A stretch of DNA of 64,000 nucleotides from Pezizomycotina sp. ARF18. Its lineage: Eukaryota; Ascomycota. Shown here piece by piece: positions 21,187-34,253 of the stretch (the stretch's first letter is position 1; the number at the start of each line of letters is the position of its first letter). The translations under genes were made by a program, and so were the position numbers. The notes beneath the pieces were generated by a model. The model was not told where the DNA came from, searched no databases, and saw only the letters and a list, made by a program, of their open reading frames with translations. The stretch spans positions 1-64,000 of the forward strand of contig AZLU01000004.1 in assembly GCA_002224055.1 (NCBI GenBank), read 5' to 3'.

Positions 21187-23616
21187 TTAATCCCTAAACA
21201 GCGCTCTCCCCTCAACTGCGTCTGCTGCATCTTTATACAAACCAAGCATAACACAAACGCCAAGAAGCACGAAAATCGACGTGATGCCATAACTAGCGCG
21301 GTAACAATCGACGCCAAAATTACACTCCCGCTCACCGCTGGGTCTGCGCGTCGAGTGCGAGTCGTAAACGGATCCGTAGAATAGGTTGAATAGTTCCACT
21401 TACTACTGGCGCGAGAGTCATCGTTCCCCAGTTCTGTGATAATCCGAGGACGCCGAAGACTTCGGATATGATGGTCGGGAAGACGCCGAAGACGATGCCG
21501 TAGCCGACTGTTAAATGGGATTGTGTTAGATTTCAAATTTGAGAAGGTTTCAACTGGGTTGAGGGGTACTAACAGCCGTTCAAGCTGGACAGCATCCAGA
21601 GACGTCTGGGTTGCTCACGCTCAGGCCGGCGACTGAGCGATGAAGAAGACGACGCATGAGATTAAGACTTGCCAGAGGCGCGAAAGTGCCATTTCCTTTT
21701 GAAGACATCCGAGGAAACTCCTAGGATTAGGTTTTATATCAGTATTTAGAAAACGGAAAGTTTTAGGAGAACTTGAAAGAATTGAGAGGCGCACCACTAC
21801 AAAGTCGTCCCGCAAACTGCATAACGATAGTATGAAACGTGGAGCGCCTGTTGCTTTTGGACGAAGTGAGATCTATCTTGGATCCTTGTAGAACCATAAA
21901 GCTTGCACCTATAAGTAGAAATTAGTAACACTACATATCTAACCTTATCGTAGTAGGCCGAACTCACATCATGTCCAATGTTGCTATTAATCATTCGTTA
22001 GCAAATATCTCTACAAAGAACCACCAGAGCTTGAAATCTTACTTTATAGTCATTAACCCAGTCCCCGTCAGCAATCCAAGCAGGCACCAGAGCCTCCAGA
22101 ACTCCCAGTGCTTCGTCAAAGCCCAACCGCGGATATCTACAGCGCCAGGCGTCGCGTGATCGTCAACATTTCCTCTCCTCTCACGTCGCAGCATTAGCAG
22201 CAGCGGCGGACCCGCTCCGCCCTCCTCGCGTTATCCTCTGAACCGTACGTCGACGACTCGGAGGAACTGCTCATCAAGCTCTCCCTCTCAGCTCGCGCTT
22301 CCGTGTCGACCACCACCGCTGCTTCTGCTGCTGCCGATGCTCTCGATGACGAAGCTACAAGTTGCTCTTGTTCTTCTTCGGTGGCTTTCGTACCTGGTTC
22401 GGCTTCGAAGCGGCTGCCGCTGCTGCTCGATTTACGCCTGTGGAGCCGGGAGGTGGAGCCGCGCAGGCCGTCGGGTCGTCGTTGGTACGGCGGAGTACGT
22501 TCCCGGAACTGGGACGATCCTGATGAAGAACCACGATACGAATATCATGCAGCTCGTCGCGATGGCGAGGACGAGGAGGAAGTCGCCGGTGTTACCTGGG
22601 AACAGCCAGTGCGATAGCGTCGAGAAGAAGAAGGCGCTGAGGCCGAATGCCGCCAGCGGCAGGGCGGTCGCGGTTCCACGCTAAGAATCGAACCAAACAA
22701 AGTTAATATGATCCTTGAGCTGTGACGTCGTTCTTAGAGTCCTCTTTGTAGGGGGGAACTCACATGTGCCGGGAAAATTTAGTGCAGCTACACAAGAAAT
22801 TACGTTGTTAGTAACACAGATAATGAATAGCCAGGAGAATTCTCTCGTACTTACCGACTTTTAGCCGCCATGAAGGCGAAACAGCTACCCATTCCTGTTA
22901 TCGCCGAAAAGAAAGACAGGGCGGCTACGCTCATGGAGCCCTTCCCATGTTCGAAGGCTGATATCACTCGTTAGCCAAACTCCAGTCCTTTTCCCTTCCA
23001 AAAAAAAAAAAAAAATTATTATCGAAAATTGATAACGGTCCACTTAAGGGTTAGAGAGCTTTACCCCAATAAATCGGATAGTAGCCGGTGAACATCGAAG
23101 CCGCCCCTATGAGTATCGGTATCCGCGGTCCCCTCGAATCGACGAGCATTCCAGCCGTATACTGCGAAAAATCAAGCCTCGTTAACTTGCTGCATCTCCT
23201 GAACAAAAAAAAAAAAAATATTTTCGCTGTCGAGATCACGGATGATCGATTGGGCTTGTTCGATCGGTCAAAAACGTACCGCCAACATACATCCCCAGGT
23301 TCCCAAAAGTCCCCTACAAAAATAACCAAAGTTCAGCGATAAAATTCTAGATATACCCAAAACGAGAAGAGAAGGAAATGGATTTTCGTACGATAACGTT
23401 CGTCTCCGTTGCCGAAAGGTGCAGCTTTTCCGCGAGCTGCGGTGCGTAGGCCGAATAAACATACTGTGCGTTTCTGTATTAGCGTCTATGACCTTGATGA
23501 CGACGATTATGATGAGCGGAGAGGAAAGACGAACATTGGTTTCCGCAGGCCAAAGCTATCGCAACCGCCGCGGCAAGTGAAGATAACGGCCAGTTCCGCG
23601 CGCTGCTCGGTATCAT
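21187..23616 (-). CDS. MCH1: MCH1-like major facilitator transporter
   Basis: Exon pieces match the monocarboxylate-type MFS family of yeast MCH1 in order: YVYSAYAPQLAEKLHLSATE (near 23400-23460), FGNLGMYVGG, AGMLVDSRGPRIPILIG, FEHGKGSMSVAALSFFSAIT, RGTATALPLAAFGLSAFFFS, a DIRGWAL...LLTGTGLMT block (about 22045-22140), NIGHDVSSAYYDK, and FGVFPTIISEVFGV...LSQNWGTM near 21415-21510. It ends at a TAA at 21187. Clear short introns (for example 23306-23390) separate them. Twelve membrane helices are expected. Substrate is not known for the family; yeast MCH1 does not carry lactate or pyruvate. Several exon junctions are one base out of phase, and GGAAACCAAT near 23535 seems to have one A too many against the family's CGTNY. 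It may be a pseudogene, or sound but mis-sequenced. The 5' end is uncertain. Confidence 0.75.
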
Positions 23617-24732
23617 CTCGAAAAAGTCTCCCCCGTTCGTCGGAATACTCTCGAGGGAGGAAAGATCAAGAAAAGGGGGTGTAAAGATGGAAGGGAAGAA
23701 GATAAAACCAATGAAAGATAGGATACAAGACAAACAATAAGAAGGAATAAAAGATAACGAGTGAGATGGGAGAATAATAATAAAATAAGATCTACGGAGC
23801 CATGATGGTCATGCCTGTACGTTGAGAAAATGGAGACCCTGCAAGATCGGAAGTGTTTATTGGATGGGGAAAGAATGGCATAAGATCTCTTAGGTTATTT
23901 CTAGGTAAATTCTCCGCGAGTTGGCCCCCCCAAAAATAAATTAAAAAATGGAGATAGCGCCGGGCCGAGAGCGAAAATGAAAGCCCCACGCACCAAAACA
24001 ATACTACGCTCTTTTTGTTACAGTGTTACAAGTTGCTCGTCACTTTTGGATTTGTGCTCCGTCCGCTTATTCCATGCGAGTAGAAAAAAAAGGAACGTCA
24101 CAAGACTATCATTTAGCTTGACTACTTGCAGCAGACAGAACAAAATCATAAAAAAGAGGTCCGTGGTGATCGAATACTTGAGGAGGTCGCCTGTGACGGC
24201 GGAGACGAGAAGCCGGGGTCAGCTTTTCATGCACTAATATTCTATTTCTCCAAAAATTCGGAGAGGCGTTCAGGTATTTCCTCTCTATTCTTTGTCAGGT
24301 TTTAGAGGGTTTCTACCATTCCAACGTCATAGAGCTTCGTTTCATCGGCATGCCCCAAAGTTCACGATATGTAGGGCTAATCACTTCGCAGCAACAAGCA
24401 TTCCAGCAGGGGGGGGGGGGGGGAGTGTTGATCATCGGATGTTGCAGAAAGTAAGCTTTCTTATTATGATAAAGGGTTCTAAAATATTGTAACCCGATAA
24501 TATAAAAAAGAGAAAACCACCATAGTCCGCAGCACCGAGAAGGAAAAATAAGAAAAACCTTGAATTCGTAATAAAACAGGGGAAAAAATGCTGAGGATGA
24601 CCATCAAAAGAACACGTATCGCGTATACAAGAGACTAAAAGAAAATGAGAAAAGAGAAAGAAAGAACACAACGAAAACACCGGCCGGGGCGAAGAGAGAG
24701 GATACGATGATGGTTGAGAGAGGCGAAATCGA
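23617..24732. other. Intergenic between MCH1-like gene and UBI-L40
   Basis: No gene recognised. A run of 15 G residues stands at 24409-24423. The right part is the 3' flank of the ubiquitin-L40 gene. Confidence 0.5.
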
Positions 24733-25556
<824 letters not shown>

Positions 25557-26017
25557 TTTGACGTAGTTGTGATGCTTGCAGACTGTTGTTGGTTGATGGA
25601 GAGAGAAAGAATCCTTAGAGTAATTTTTGCTTGGGGGAATAATTTTCTTAGGGGCTGAATAAATTTTTTTTTTTCGGTGCGGGAAAGAAAAAATTGCGTA
25701 TGTAAGCAACTGGACTTGATTAGTCATAGGGCTGTCTTGCCCTAAATGCAGCAGTCTTTTGTAAGCTTGACCAATGAAGAATTAGCTTTGCGCGACCGCT
25801 CATCAGAAACTCTAAGTGGTTCGAAACCAAGCTGTAACTTCAAACTTCAAAGCTGGGAGCTAAAACTCGCTTAAAACACCATGCTTGATAGTGGCCAATT
25901 TCATTCAATATATTACAAATATACGATGTTTTACTTGTAGCTAATACTGAACGCTCTAAACGCAAATAGGTATCAATTTAATCTATCTTGAACCGTTTCA
26001 TAACGCATGACCTTCAG
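25557..26017. promoter_or_regulatory. UBI-L40 5' region
   Basis: It holds the presumed 5' leader and promoter of the minus-strand UBI-L40 gene, with a T-rich tract at 25663-25675. The right part is the 3' flank of RRN7. No specific binding site can be asserted. Confidence 0.4.
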
Positions 26018-28111
26018 TCATTCTTCATCCATATCTTCTCCTAACGAGCCGTAGTTGTACCCTAGCCTCCGGGTGCGTTGCGTTGAGACAAGTTGTTCAT
26101 CGTCGTGATCCGACTCATATGATCCAATCTCGTCAAGCGAAGAAGCTTCGACTGGTTCCTGCTTTATCTCTTCTTCCTCATCCTTCTGCAATTGCTTCTC
26201 TTTGGCAACACATTTGTTCTCCATGATGTAGAGCTCTTTCGCGAATGCCGCTAGTGGCAATCCAACGCAGGTAGCAGCTGCCTTCATGAACACCTCTAGC
26301 TTCGGAGGTAGCTTGTGTTCTCTGGATAAGTCGTAGGAATGATAATTCTGACCAGATCTGAGCACGTCATCGCCATGCTTGGGCTCTATGTGCGTCAAGT
26401 TGGTTGTGTGAAGCTTGCAAAGCCGTAAAAACTGCTCAGAAAGCTCTTCCGGTTCATTTTCCTTTGCAGTTTGTTTCTCTGGCTTCTTGTCTTCGAAGAA
26501 GTCCAACACTTGTCTCGGAGCTGCACCTTGGGTGGATGTTCCTTTCCAGAATACCATGTCCGCTCATACCAGTCCATGTAAAGATCGAGATCCTTTTTGC
26601 TCATATCGTAGAGTTCCCTCTCGTCGAGATTTATCTCCCAATTATGAGGTCGTGAGCTTCTGTCATCCTTTCCAACGGACTCCAGGTGAGCTTTCCAGGT
26701 GTCCCAGTCCGGAAATGTTGCGGTGATATCGTCTTTACTCTCTGGAAAACGCTCCTCATCATCGAATCCGTACCACAACTTTGCAGCTATTACCACAAGA
26801 CACATCAAGCCTACGTCGGGGTGCTCCGTTTTCCGTATGTGCACCTTCTCCGGAGGAGGGAATGAAAAATCGTACGAAAGCGCTTCTGCAAGATTTTTCG
26901 TAGCGTCGTACAGCTCACCTATAGAAAGATTAGCTCCAAATCGAGTTAAAATGAAATCTATCAAGCTATAGGTATATACCAACCTGGCAAGCCGAGCTCT
27001 TGTAAAAACCGAAAGAGTAGCGGGGAATGGTTCAGCGGTGCTATTTGGATGCCGTGTTCCAGTTGATATTCTCTGAAAAGCCTATGTGTTTTGTAATAGA
27101 TGCGTTGAATATTTGGTAGCACCTGGAGCACGCATTAGCTGGAGCAACCTACAAATATCAGTGGTATCGTATACTCACACGTGGCTGAAAGTCCTGCAAT
27201 ATTTGAAATGTAACTTCATCCTCATCTTTTCCGGGAGCACTTTGATCGCGTTCAGGTACAAAAACTCCTGAGATAGCATCCAATCGTGAAGGTCCTTGAG
27301 GGCCACGGGAAGTCTCATTAACATTATGCCCAGGTAGCAGATGCTCACTGTTTCAACTAGTGCGGGAGTCTGGAACTTTGTCGTTCTCCGTCTCTTCCTC
27401 TGCCGCTGTCTAATCTGGGACCCCGTGCTATATGTGCTAAAGGTGCTATCCGACATTTGCGAATCGGACATCTGGCTTTCGCACTACTCGCATAGCCAGT
27501 ATCCATTTTAGCACCGATGGAATTGAGCTTTAGCCACCATAGATCTCGAACTATGAGCTTCCTTGAGTTAGAATTACGTTGCTCTCTAGTTGAGAAAAGT
27601 AGAAATATATAGAAGGTTGGCAGTACCTGAAGCTCCTCCGGCATCCCTCTTGATTTAACGAGCCAATGCACCTGATGGCGAAGAACAAGCTGATACGACT
27701 GCAAGAACAGCTCATATCCTTCCCTTCCCGTCCATTCTACAGCGAGAGAAGCTCGAGTTAGCTTACAAAGTCACTCTCGGCTAATATTTTTTAGGTTGTC
27801 GAGCTCAATTCTTGTCCAGCTCTTACCTGCAGTGCCGAAATCTGAATCGTCAGTAGTGTTTTCGCTGGCTATACTCTTCGACTTTATCCTCTGCGACTGA
27901 GAGACGCCGTCGTAATCGGCTTCGAGTTCCAGCCTAGCCTACTTGCGTGTGTTTTGTTAGATTGGCGAACGTCTTGGGATGCAAAGGATGTGATAAGCCC
28001 ATACCTCTCGCACGTGACCGTTGCTGCAAAACCATTGACCGTCTTCCAAGTAGTAATTCCGCGAGCGACAATTGTCAATGCCACAGCGGTCGCCTTTTCG
28101 GATTCTCTCAT
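26018..28111 (-). CDS. RRN7: RNA polymerase I initiation factor Rrn7/TAF1B
   Basis: The N-terminal zinc ribbon reads CGIDNCRSRNYYLEDGQWFC followed by SNGH (28020-28085), the TFIIB-like ribbon of Rrn7/TAF1B, which brings Pol I to the rDNA promoter within core factor. Next come an acidic linker (near 27850-27930, DFGTAG before an intron), YQLVLRHQVHWLVKS and VRDLWWLKL, then cyclin-like helices including LPVALKDLHDWM and IDFILTRFGANLSIGELYDA. Nearer the C terminus are LGLMCLVVIAAKLWYG-type and LDLYMDWYERTW segments, and the product ends at a TGA at 26018. There are several short introns. The ATG at 28111 fits if one C is missing before the zinc ribbon (TCCGA for TCCCGA). A further frame change occurs near 26530. 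The divergent neighbour is eIF5A, 0.9 kb away. Confidence 0.85.
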
Positions 28112-29043
28112 TTTGACTAGTTCTTCCGTAGCTCTGACGCCAATTATACGGTTTTTCGTATTATTTGGAAGCACCTTAAAGGCCCAGAGAGTTGGAATCG
28201 AATATCCGTGTGGTGAAAGACATGAAGAAATCCAGAATCCGAGAAATTTCTTGAATACGCAACGGTGGAGAAGCTACGGCGCTGCAATAACTACATTGAA
28301 GAATTGGGTTAGTCAAGCAATGACTTTATCTGTGCAATGATGTCCAAACTTTCAACGAAGAGCTCACTTGAATTGGAATTGCGAAAGACCACAGAGCTCC
28401 TCAATGCCATCTCGAATATCTAGAAAGAAAACCAACTGGAGATACCACAAATCCAAGCAAGAGCTGTTGATGAGAAGTAGGAAGTTAGATTTTAGGATAG
28501 GGAACTAGTTTGAACCTGGTCGCTGGAAGCTATCGCCCAAGTTGTATTTTGGTCACCCTCGATAAGGAAACCTTACCTTGTAGACGCCAATCGCCAGAAG
28601 CCCAGCTGCCGCAATGCGAAGAACTCTCTAGCTCTCCCTTACTGAATTTATTATCATAGACAAAGTTCCTCCACTGTTAGGCGCTTAGCTGGTCGCATAT
28701 GAGTCGCACAACGAAGAAGAGGCTTGGGAAGGTTGAGGTTAAAAAAAGCTTCTGTGGATGACTAAGCAAACTATCTACTCGCCTTTTTTTTTTTTTTTTT
28801 TTTTTTTGGCCTTTCTCAGACCAGCGACACCTGCCCTCTTTAATTTTTTCTTTTAAGAAAAAATTTTTTGTCCTTTTTTTATCTTTTCTTTTCCTTTCTT
28901 CCCTTCTCCAACGAAAAACCTCTTCGTCCGCCAAAAAAATCTTTACTCTCCTCTCCCCCCGTATCACCACTTTCGTCCTCTTCGTATCATCAGCCATAAA
29001 AACCCTTTCTCTAGTAATATCTCTTTAGATTAATCTATTCGCA
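28112..29043. promoter_or_regulatory. Shared divergent promoter of RRN7 and eIF5A
   Basis: The two genes are transcribed away from each other from this 0.93-kb region. It contains a T run of 24 (28784-28807) and a long pyrimidine-rich stretch to about 29000 just before the eIF5A leader. Such poly(dA:dT) tracts commonly keep fungal promoters free of nucleosomes. CCCTTTCTCTAGTAATATC lies just ahead of the ATG at 29044. Confidence 0.55.
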
Positions 29044-30206
29044 ATGGCTGATGATGAAGAACATGTAAGTTTTTATATAAAATGGGGGATCGTTTTTTGG
29101 CTCCTTGCCCGCCCCGCTTTCCCCACCTAAAGAGCTTCTCAACAGGAAGAGGAGGCTACAGAAAGCATGAGTCAAATTCACACTGAAGCTTCGCATCTCG
29201 GTGCAGCTTCAGAGCTTAACAACAATCTATCCACGATAATGTTTCCAAGTTTTGATAGTAGTGTTTTGCTAATATGTGTCGTTTATTAGCAACACACCTT
29301 TGAGGAGGCCAGCGCCGGGCTTCTCTCACCTTTCCCATGCAGTGTTCTGCCTTGAGGTATGAGAAGCAACTCCTCGGTTTCAACGAAACTTTTAATATCC
29401 TTTGTTAAGAAGCTGAGAAGCTAACTTCTCAACAGGAAGAACGGTCACGTCGTTATCAAGGGCCGTCTTGCAAGGTAAATATCAAATATTTCCTTTTTTT
29501 TAAAATATATATATATATATATTTCCTTCTTGTCTCCATATTCCTTCCAGTATCTAACCTCTCTTACTCTTTAGATCGTCGAAATGTCGACCTCCAAGAC
29601 CGGCAAGCACGGACACGCCAAGGTCCACTTGGTTGCCATCGATATCTTCACCGCCAAGAAGCTTGAAGATCTCTGCCCGTCCACCGTATGTTCCAATATA
29701 TCTCATATAATTATGCTTCTTGAGGTGTTCCCAAAGCAGAAGCTTTGAGAACACCGATCGTATTCATCCATAGCCTGTAGGCCTTGCTGACAAAAGTATC
29801 ATCCTGTAGCACAACATGGACGTCCCTGTCGTCAAGCGCACTGAATACCAGCTGGTAAGATATATCATTATTACTCTGTGTCCATGTTATACCACGAGTG
29901 GCAAGAGTGCTAACCATCATTGATCAGGTTAACATCGACGACGGTTTCCTCAACCTCATGGACAACGAAGGAAACACCAAGGACGACGTCAAGGTTCCCG
30001 AAGGCGATCTTGGAGACTCCATCCAGAGCCAGTTCGACGACGGTAAAGAGCTCAGTAAGTTTTGACTTCCTATAATCATTATTATTCTGGGAGAACGAGA
30101 TGTTGATTTCTTGTCTCTTTCCCTTCGCATTACAGTCTGCACTATCGTTGCTTCCATGAACGAAGAACAGTGCCTCGCTGTCAAGGAAGCTCCCAAGGGA
30201 AGTTAG
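29044..30206 (+). CDS. eIF5A: Translation factor eIF5A
   Basis: eIF5A promotes peptide-bond formation at stalling motifs and aids termination. The hypusine loop [12 protein letters not shown] is intact; the modified lysine is about residue 54. Exons are 29044-29064, 29290-29356, 29436-29474, 29575-29685, 29810-29854, 29928-30054 and 30136-30206, ending EAPKGS. The N-terminal SH3-like barrel holds [15 protein letters not shown]; the C-terminal OB fold runs from [19 protein letters not shown] to [10 protein letters not shown]. Length (about 160) is normal. One G is missing near 29316 (GGGGCT expected for AGASL) and one C near 29467 (GRPCK). Both are in same-base runs in an essential gene, so sequencing error is the likely cause. 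Confidence 0.95.
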
Positions 30207-32455
30207 ATCGCTTAACTCTCTCTCCCTCAAAAACAAAATAACCTTACGACAATCAATACCTCGGAACTTGGAGAAATTGTGTGAAGAATTGTTACAATAA
30301 TATCTGTGTGTTTTCTTATATCTTGTAAAGGGAACTGGGTTTGGGAATAATTCTCGGAGATACTTTTTTGTTTTTCTCTTTTATTTTTCTTTTCTTGAAA
30401 ATCGGAAAGATTCAAAAGTTCAAAAATCGTACAGTAATAAATGCGCACGAATGCGCTTTTTCAAAAAAGGAGTTGACAGATATCGCGGAGTATATGCTCA
30501 AACCCCTTCAACTTCTCTTACATGACCAGAAAAATCATTCTTTTTATTCTAACAAGGTTTCTCATATATTCTTCTCGCGAAAAGGATGTAAGCTTTACGC
30601 CTTCCTTATCTTCTTTATTTCATTTTTTTCTTTTATCCTTTCCTTTATGATGTAAATTTTTTTTTCTTTTACGACGACAAGACAAAAAACCGCCTTTGTC
30701 AAAAAGGTCCCGATCTGGAGTAGGACTAAATGCTCCGGTCACGGATTCCTTTCCCTTCCTTGTTCGTGTACTCTTTTCCCTTTTGTCAACGACATAGAAT
30801 CCCTTTAAAAAGAGGAAATTAGCTATAGGCAAGCAGGATATCTTTAAACAAAAAAATAAAGAAATAAAAAACAAAAAGAAATAAAAAATGGGTTACGGAT
30901 ACTTTAGTCATAGTAGTACTTCAAGTACGTGAACAATGATGATAGTCTTGATTATGGATATATTTTGGCAGTGCTCGATGAGATCTAAGCGTTGCCGGGT
31001 GGTTCAGAGATCAACACTCGCATATTCACGGCTATACAGTGTCTTGGATATTTGTAGACAAGCGTTAGACAAACGTTTTCCTAGTCTTAACACACACGCC
31101 TATATATTTGAATGCTTAACTTACAACGACCAAGCTCCTTCTTGCGACAATAGCTTTTGTACGCGATATATAATATCCTTGAATCGACATCTGTGACTTT
31201 ATGTAATCATATATTATTGTGATACTACTAATGTTTACAAATGTACCGAGCGGACCTTCACCCGCGATCGTTAGAGGTTTGTGATACATCGTATACATGT
31301 AGACCGATTCTACACCATTAACGGGTTCTAGCATTCTGTTCTTGTGACTCGAGTTTCCTTTTCAGCCTTTATACCAGACTGCTTCTTAAATGCATATACA
31401 TAGCTGTCGTTTTGTTATTGAACTCTATCACGACGAGAGAATCCATAATATTATAAAAGAAAAATGAATATATTCGAGTTGTTGCTACTTAAATAAGGAA
31501 TATAGTATTTTCTCAGTTTAATTCTTTGCTTTTGATAGATATATCTCCATGCTAACGTATAAATAAATGGAAGCAAAATTATTGTTCTAGAACATCAGGG
31601 ATAATGTAGAAATTAATGGGTGATAGGCGAGCTTAAGATCCTTTTTGGCCTTTAAAAAGCGTGGTCCGTTTACTGATACGTTTGAACTCCTTTAAAGGGT
31701 CTCAAACTAAGCGTGAGGATGAGCTGCATACATCTAAGAGGGTATATTGTATATTGTTGAATCTCATTCAGAGATATCTTGAATCTCGATCAGAAGAGCT
31801 GCGAATTAGCTATAACTCTGGCGAGGAGCTCCGGGCCGCGGGAAAAATCGAGAAGGAAAAAAAAAAGGCACTGAAGCACGCTTTAGTTAAGGCAAGGAAA
31901 GCAGTGACGTATTAAAGAATAAGAACGAAATCTTTCCAAGTTTCTACTTACAACATGTAGCCTTATCCTGTGATACATGAACGGACTAGATGTCGTAATG
32001 TAGAAGTAAGGGGTTTCGTCGACTTTTTCGTAACTGTATAGAAAATCAAGGCCACACACACCTATCGGAAAATTTATTTTTCCGATTTTTCCGGAGTTCT
32101 GCGTGCGTCATATCTGTCCCTCCTCCGATTTTTTTTCTTTTAAGCTTAAGCTTATCTTAGCGTTTCCGTCGAAAGGCACTCTATCGCCGACTGCGGGGCA
32201 TTACTGCCTTTTTGGAGTAGTGGGGCTTACTAACAATGCATAAATAAATGAGGCCATCCACGTCAGTAACTGAGGCTCTTTCGGCGGATGCAAAAGGCAC
32301 TTAACTCCCCCCTCCTCCTCCTCACCAAAAGCTTTCTTCTTCTTCTTCTCTCAACTTTCAACATCATCATCACTGGCTACATTCCTACTACAACTACTAC
32401 ATCACAAGTCAAACCTCTTAAAGCAAAAGCCTTCTCTCAAACATCAGCCGCAAAC
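30207..32455. other. Intergenic, no gene recognised
   Basis: 2.2 kb with no recognisable gene. A Lys/Glu-rich 84-codon frame at 31661-31915 has no start context or family. The last 170 bases are a CT-rich leader (TCCTCCTCCTCACC...) before the first inhibitor gene, typical of a strongly expressed fungal promoter and 5' leader. Confidence 0.45.
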
Positions 32456-33036
32456 ATGCCCGGAAATTCGTACATCGTAAGTAGACCTCCCTGGATTGCT
32501 GGTGGGGAATTGGCTCAGCTTAGGATCCAGAAGGAATAGCTAACACTTGACGTTGCTTGTAGGTCACCGCTAAGAAGGATGCCACTAAGGAGCAAGTCGA
32601 AGAGTAAGTGAAGAGAACTAGACGAAAACGCAAAGCTGCACGAGCAAAGCTGCATTCGAGCTATCCAAGCCCCTTCCGTTGCTCTTAGAGATAATTTCAG
32701 TCTGGAAGCAACATTCTAACGATTTTTACGTATAAAAACAGGCTCAAGAAGAAGGTCAAGGACCAAGGAGGAGAGATCACCACGAGTACACCTTGATCAA
32801 GGGGTTCGCGTATGTTTCATCCCACATTTTTACTTCCCGGGTTCTTCTTCAATTTTCTTTTGCGATGATGCAATGGCTTGATTTTTTTTTTTTTTTTCGC
32901 CGTACTCGGGAACTTCTTTGGCTAATATTCAAAATGAATGCAACAGCGTCACATGGCCCGAAGGTCACGTTAATACGCTCGCGACGATCCGGCCGTCGAT
33001 AGAGTCGAGGCGGACCAAGAAGTCAGGACTCAGTAA
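32456..33036 (+). CDS. I9-type protease B inhibitor, PBI2-like, copy 1
   Basis: This is a free-standing inhibitor I9 domain of about 72 residues, the fold of subtilisin propeptides. The yeast relative Pbi2 blocks vacuolar protease B and acts in vacuole fusion. Exons are 32456-32476 (MPGNSYI), 32563-32603 (VTAKKDATKEQVEE), one ending near 32810 (LKKKVKDQGGEIT, then YTLIKGFA) and one from 32947 (VTWPEGHVNTLA, ending VEADQEVRTQ). There is no signal peptide, so the product stays inside the cell. One C is missing near 32783 and one G near 32986. Restoring the expected family residues puts the TAA at 33036 in frame. The intron positions match copy 2. Confidence 0.85.
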
Positions 33037-33603
33037 GAGAGTCGAACGGAGAAAAAAGTTTTTAGGAAAGGATCGAGAGCTCGGGTCAAAGAAGAATACC
33101 TTTCGAAGAACCGTTCTGTTATGTTTTTGTATCCTGTTTTCTTTAGCAATATGATAAAGCCAAACCCATAGAGAAATATGAAATTCTGACGAAGTTTTCG
33201 CTTGTTTTGAAGATCTGGCTTGTTACTTGTCGGAGGAGTCGGAGGTGGTGTTTTGACGTGATTAGATATCTTTTTAATGAGCCGTTTCTTCAGGATTGAC
33301 TGCCGGCATGCATGAAATGCATGCATCTAGGCTTTTTTGACTTGCCTTGCTGAACTCTGGGGCAGGGAGTCAAAGAGAGGGGTAAAAAAATTTCCCTACT
33401 TAATTCGCTCGTTGCTTCTCGAAGAGGGGTGGGGAACAGAGAAGTACAAAAGGGCGGTTATCTCCCCCGCTCTTGAGCAATTTTTTCGTGGCACTACGAC
33501 AACTACAAAAAAGAAAGGCTCCGTTATATATCACTACGTATCGCATCCTCCACAATATCATAACATATAGTTATAAAACTCTTCAAGGCTTCAATCCACA
33601 GCC
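33037..33603. other. Intergenic between the two inhibitor genes
   Basis: No gene. An ATGCATGAAATGCATGCAT palindromic phrase stands at 33308-33326. The leader before copy 2 (33560-33603) is CT/A-rich. Confidence 0.4.
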
Positions 33604-34253
33604 ATGCCGAAGTCATTCATCGTAAGGAGATTAACGATTACCTCAACCTGCACCGTCTTTGAAAAGTTGCATGTAAGAAACGAAAAAACGTAGTAGCTAA
33701 CATCCCCGATTGACGGGAGCCAGGTTACCATTAAAACCGGAGAGAGCAAGGAGCCGTAAGTTTTTGCCAACACTTAACTATTGTATTTATATTTAGAGAC
33801 TCGACCGTCTGAGTGCTTTCAGGGAAAAAAAAGAAAAAAAAAGAAAATTTAAAGGCCTACTACTTAGATTCGAGCGATACAAGTTCAATACTCTGGCGAC
33901 CTTTGCTATTATCTAACGTGAATTCATAGTGCCATCGAAGAAGTCAAAGCCAAAGGAGGAAAGATCACGCAGGTGTTCTCGCTGATCAATGCTTTCACGT
34001 ACGTCATCTATTTATTTACTTATTTAATTTATTTATTTATTTCATCGTGATACTAGTTGCAATTGAAAAATGTTTTTCAGTTTCGATCCACGAGAAATTA
34101 CTTTTTCTTTTCGTCATTGTGACTTTAGCTATATATAAGTTAACTAATCGGTAATGCAATAGTGTCGAATTCCCGGACGACTGCGTCGTTGCCTTGGATT
34201 CGCTCGATAACGTCGACCACGTCGAGGAGGACCAGATCGTCACGACTCAGTAG
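33604..34253 (+). CDS. I9-type protease B inhibitor, PBI2-like, copy 2
   Basis: Exons are 33604-33621 (MPKSFI), 33724-33755 (VTIKTGESKEP), 33930-33998 (AIEEVKAKGGKITQVFSL, INAFT) and 34163-34253 (VEFPDDCVVALDSLDNVDHV, then EEDQIVTTQ). The frame is intact, about 69 residues, and ends at a TAG at 34253. It shares fold and all three intron positions with copy 1 (after residue 6-7, before the main helix, and before the VEFP/VTWP strand), so the two arose by tandem duplication and then diverged widely. Being cytosolic and lacking a leader, it probably inhibits a subtilisin-type vacuolar protease or acts as a chaperone-like propeptide. The target is inferred from the family. Confidence 0.85.

Noticed and set aside
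28677-28997. Minus-strand Lys-rich frame in the eIF5A leader
   Set aside because: It is the complement of a pyrimidine-rich promoter and leader; the Lys run comes from the T tract.
31661-31915. Plus-strand Lys/Glu-rich 84-codon frame
   Set aside because: No recognisable family and no supporting signals; left as intergenic.
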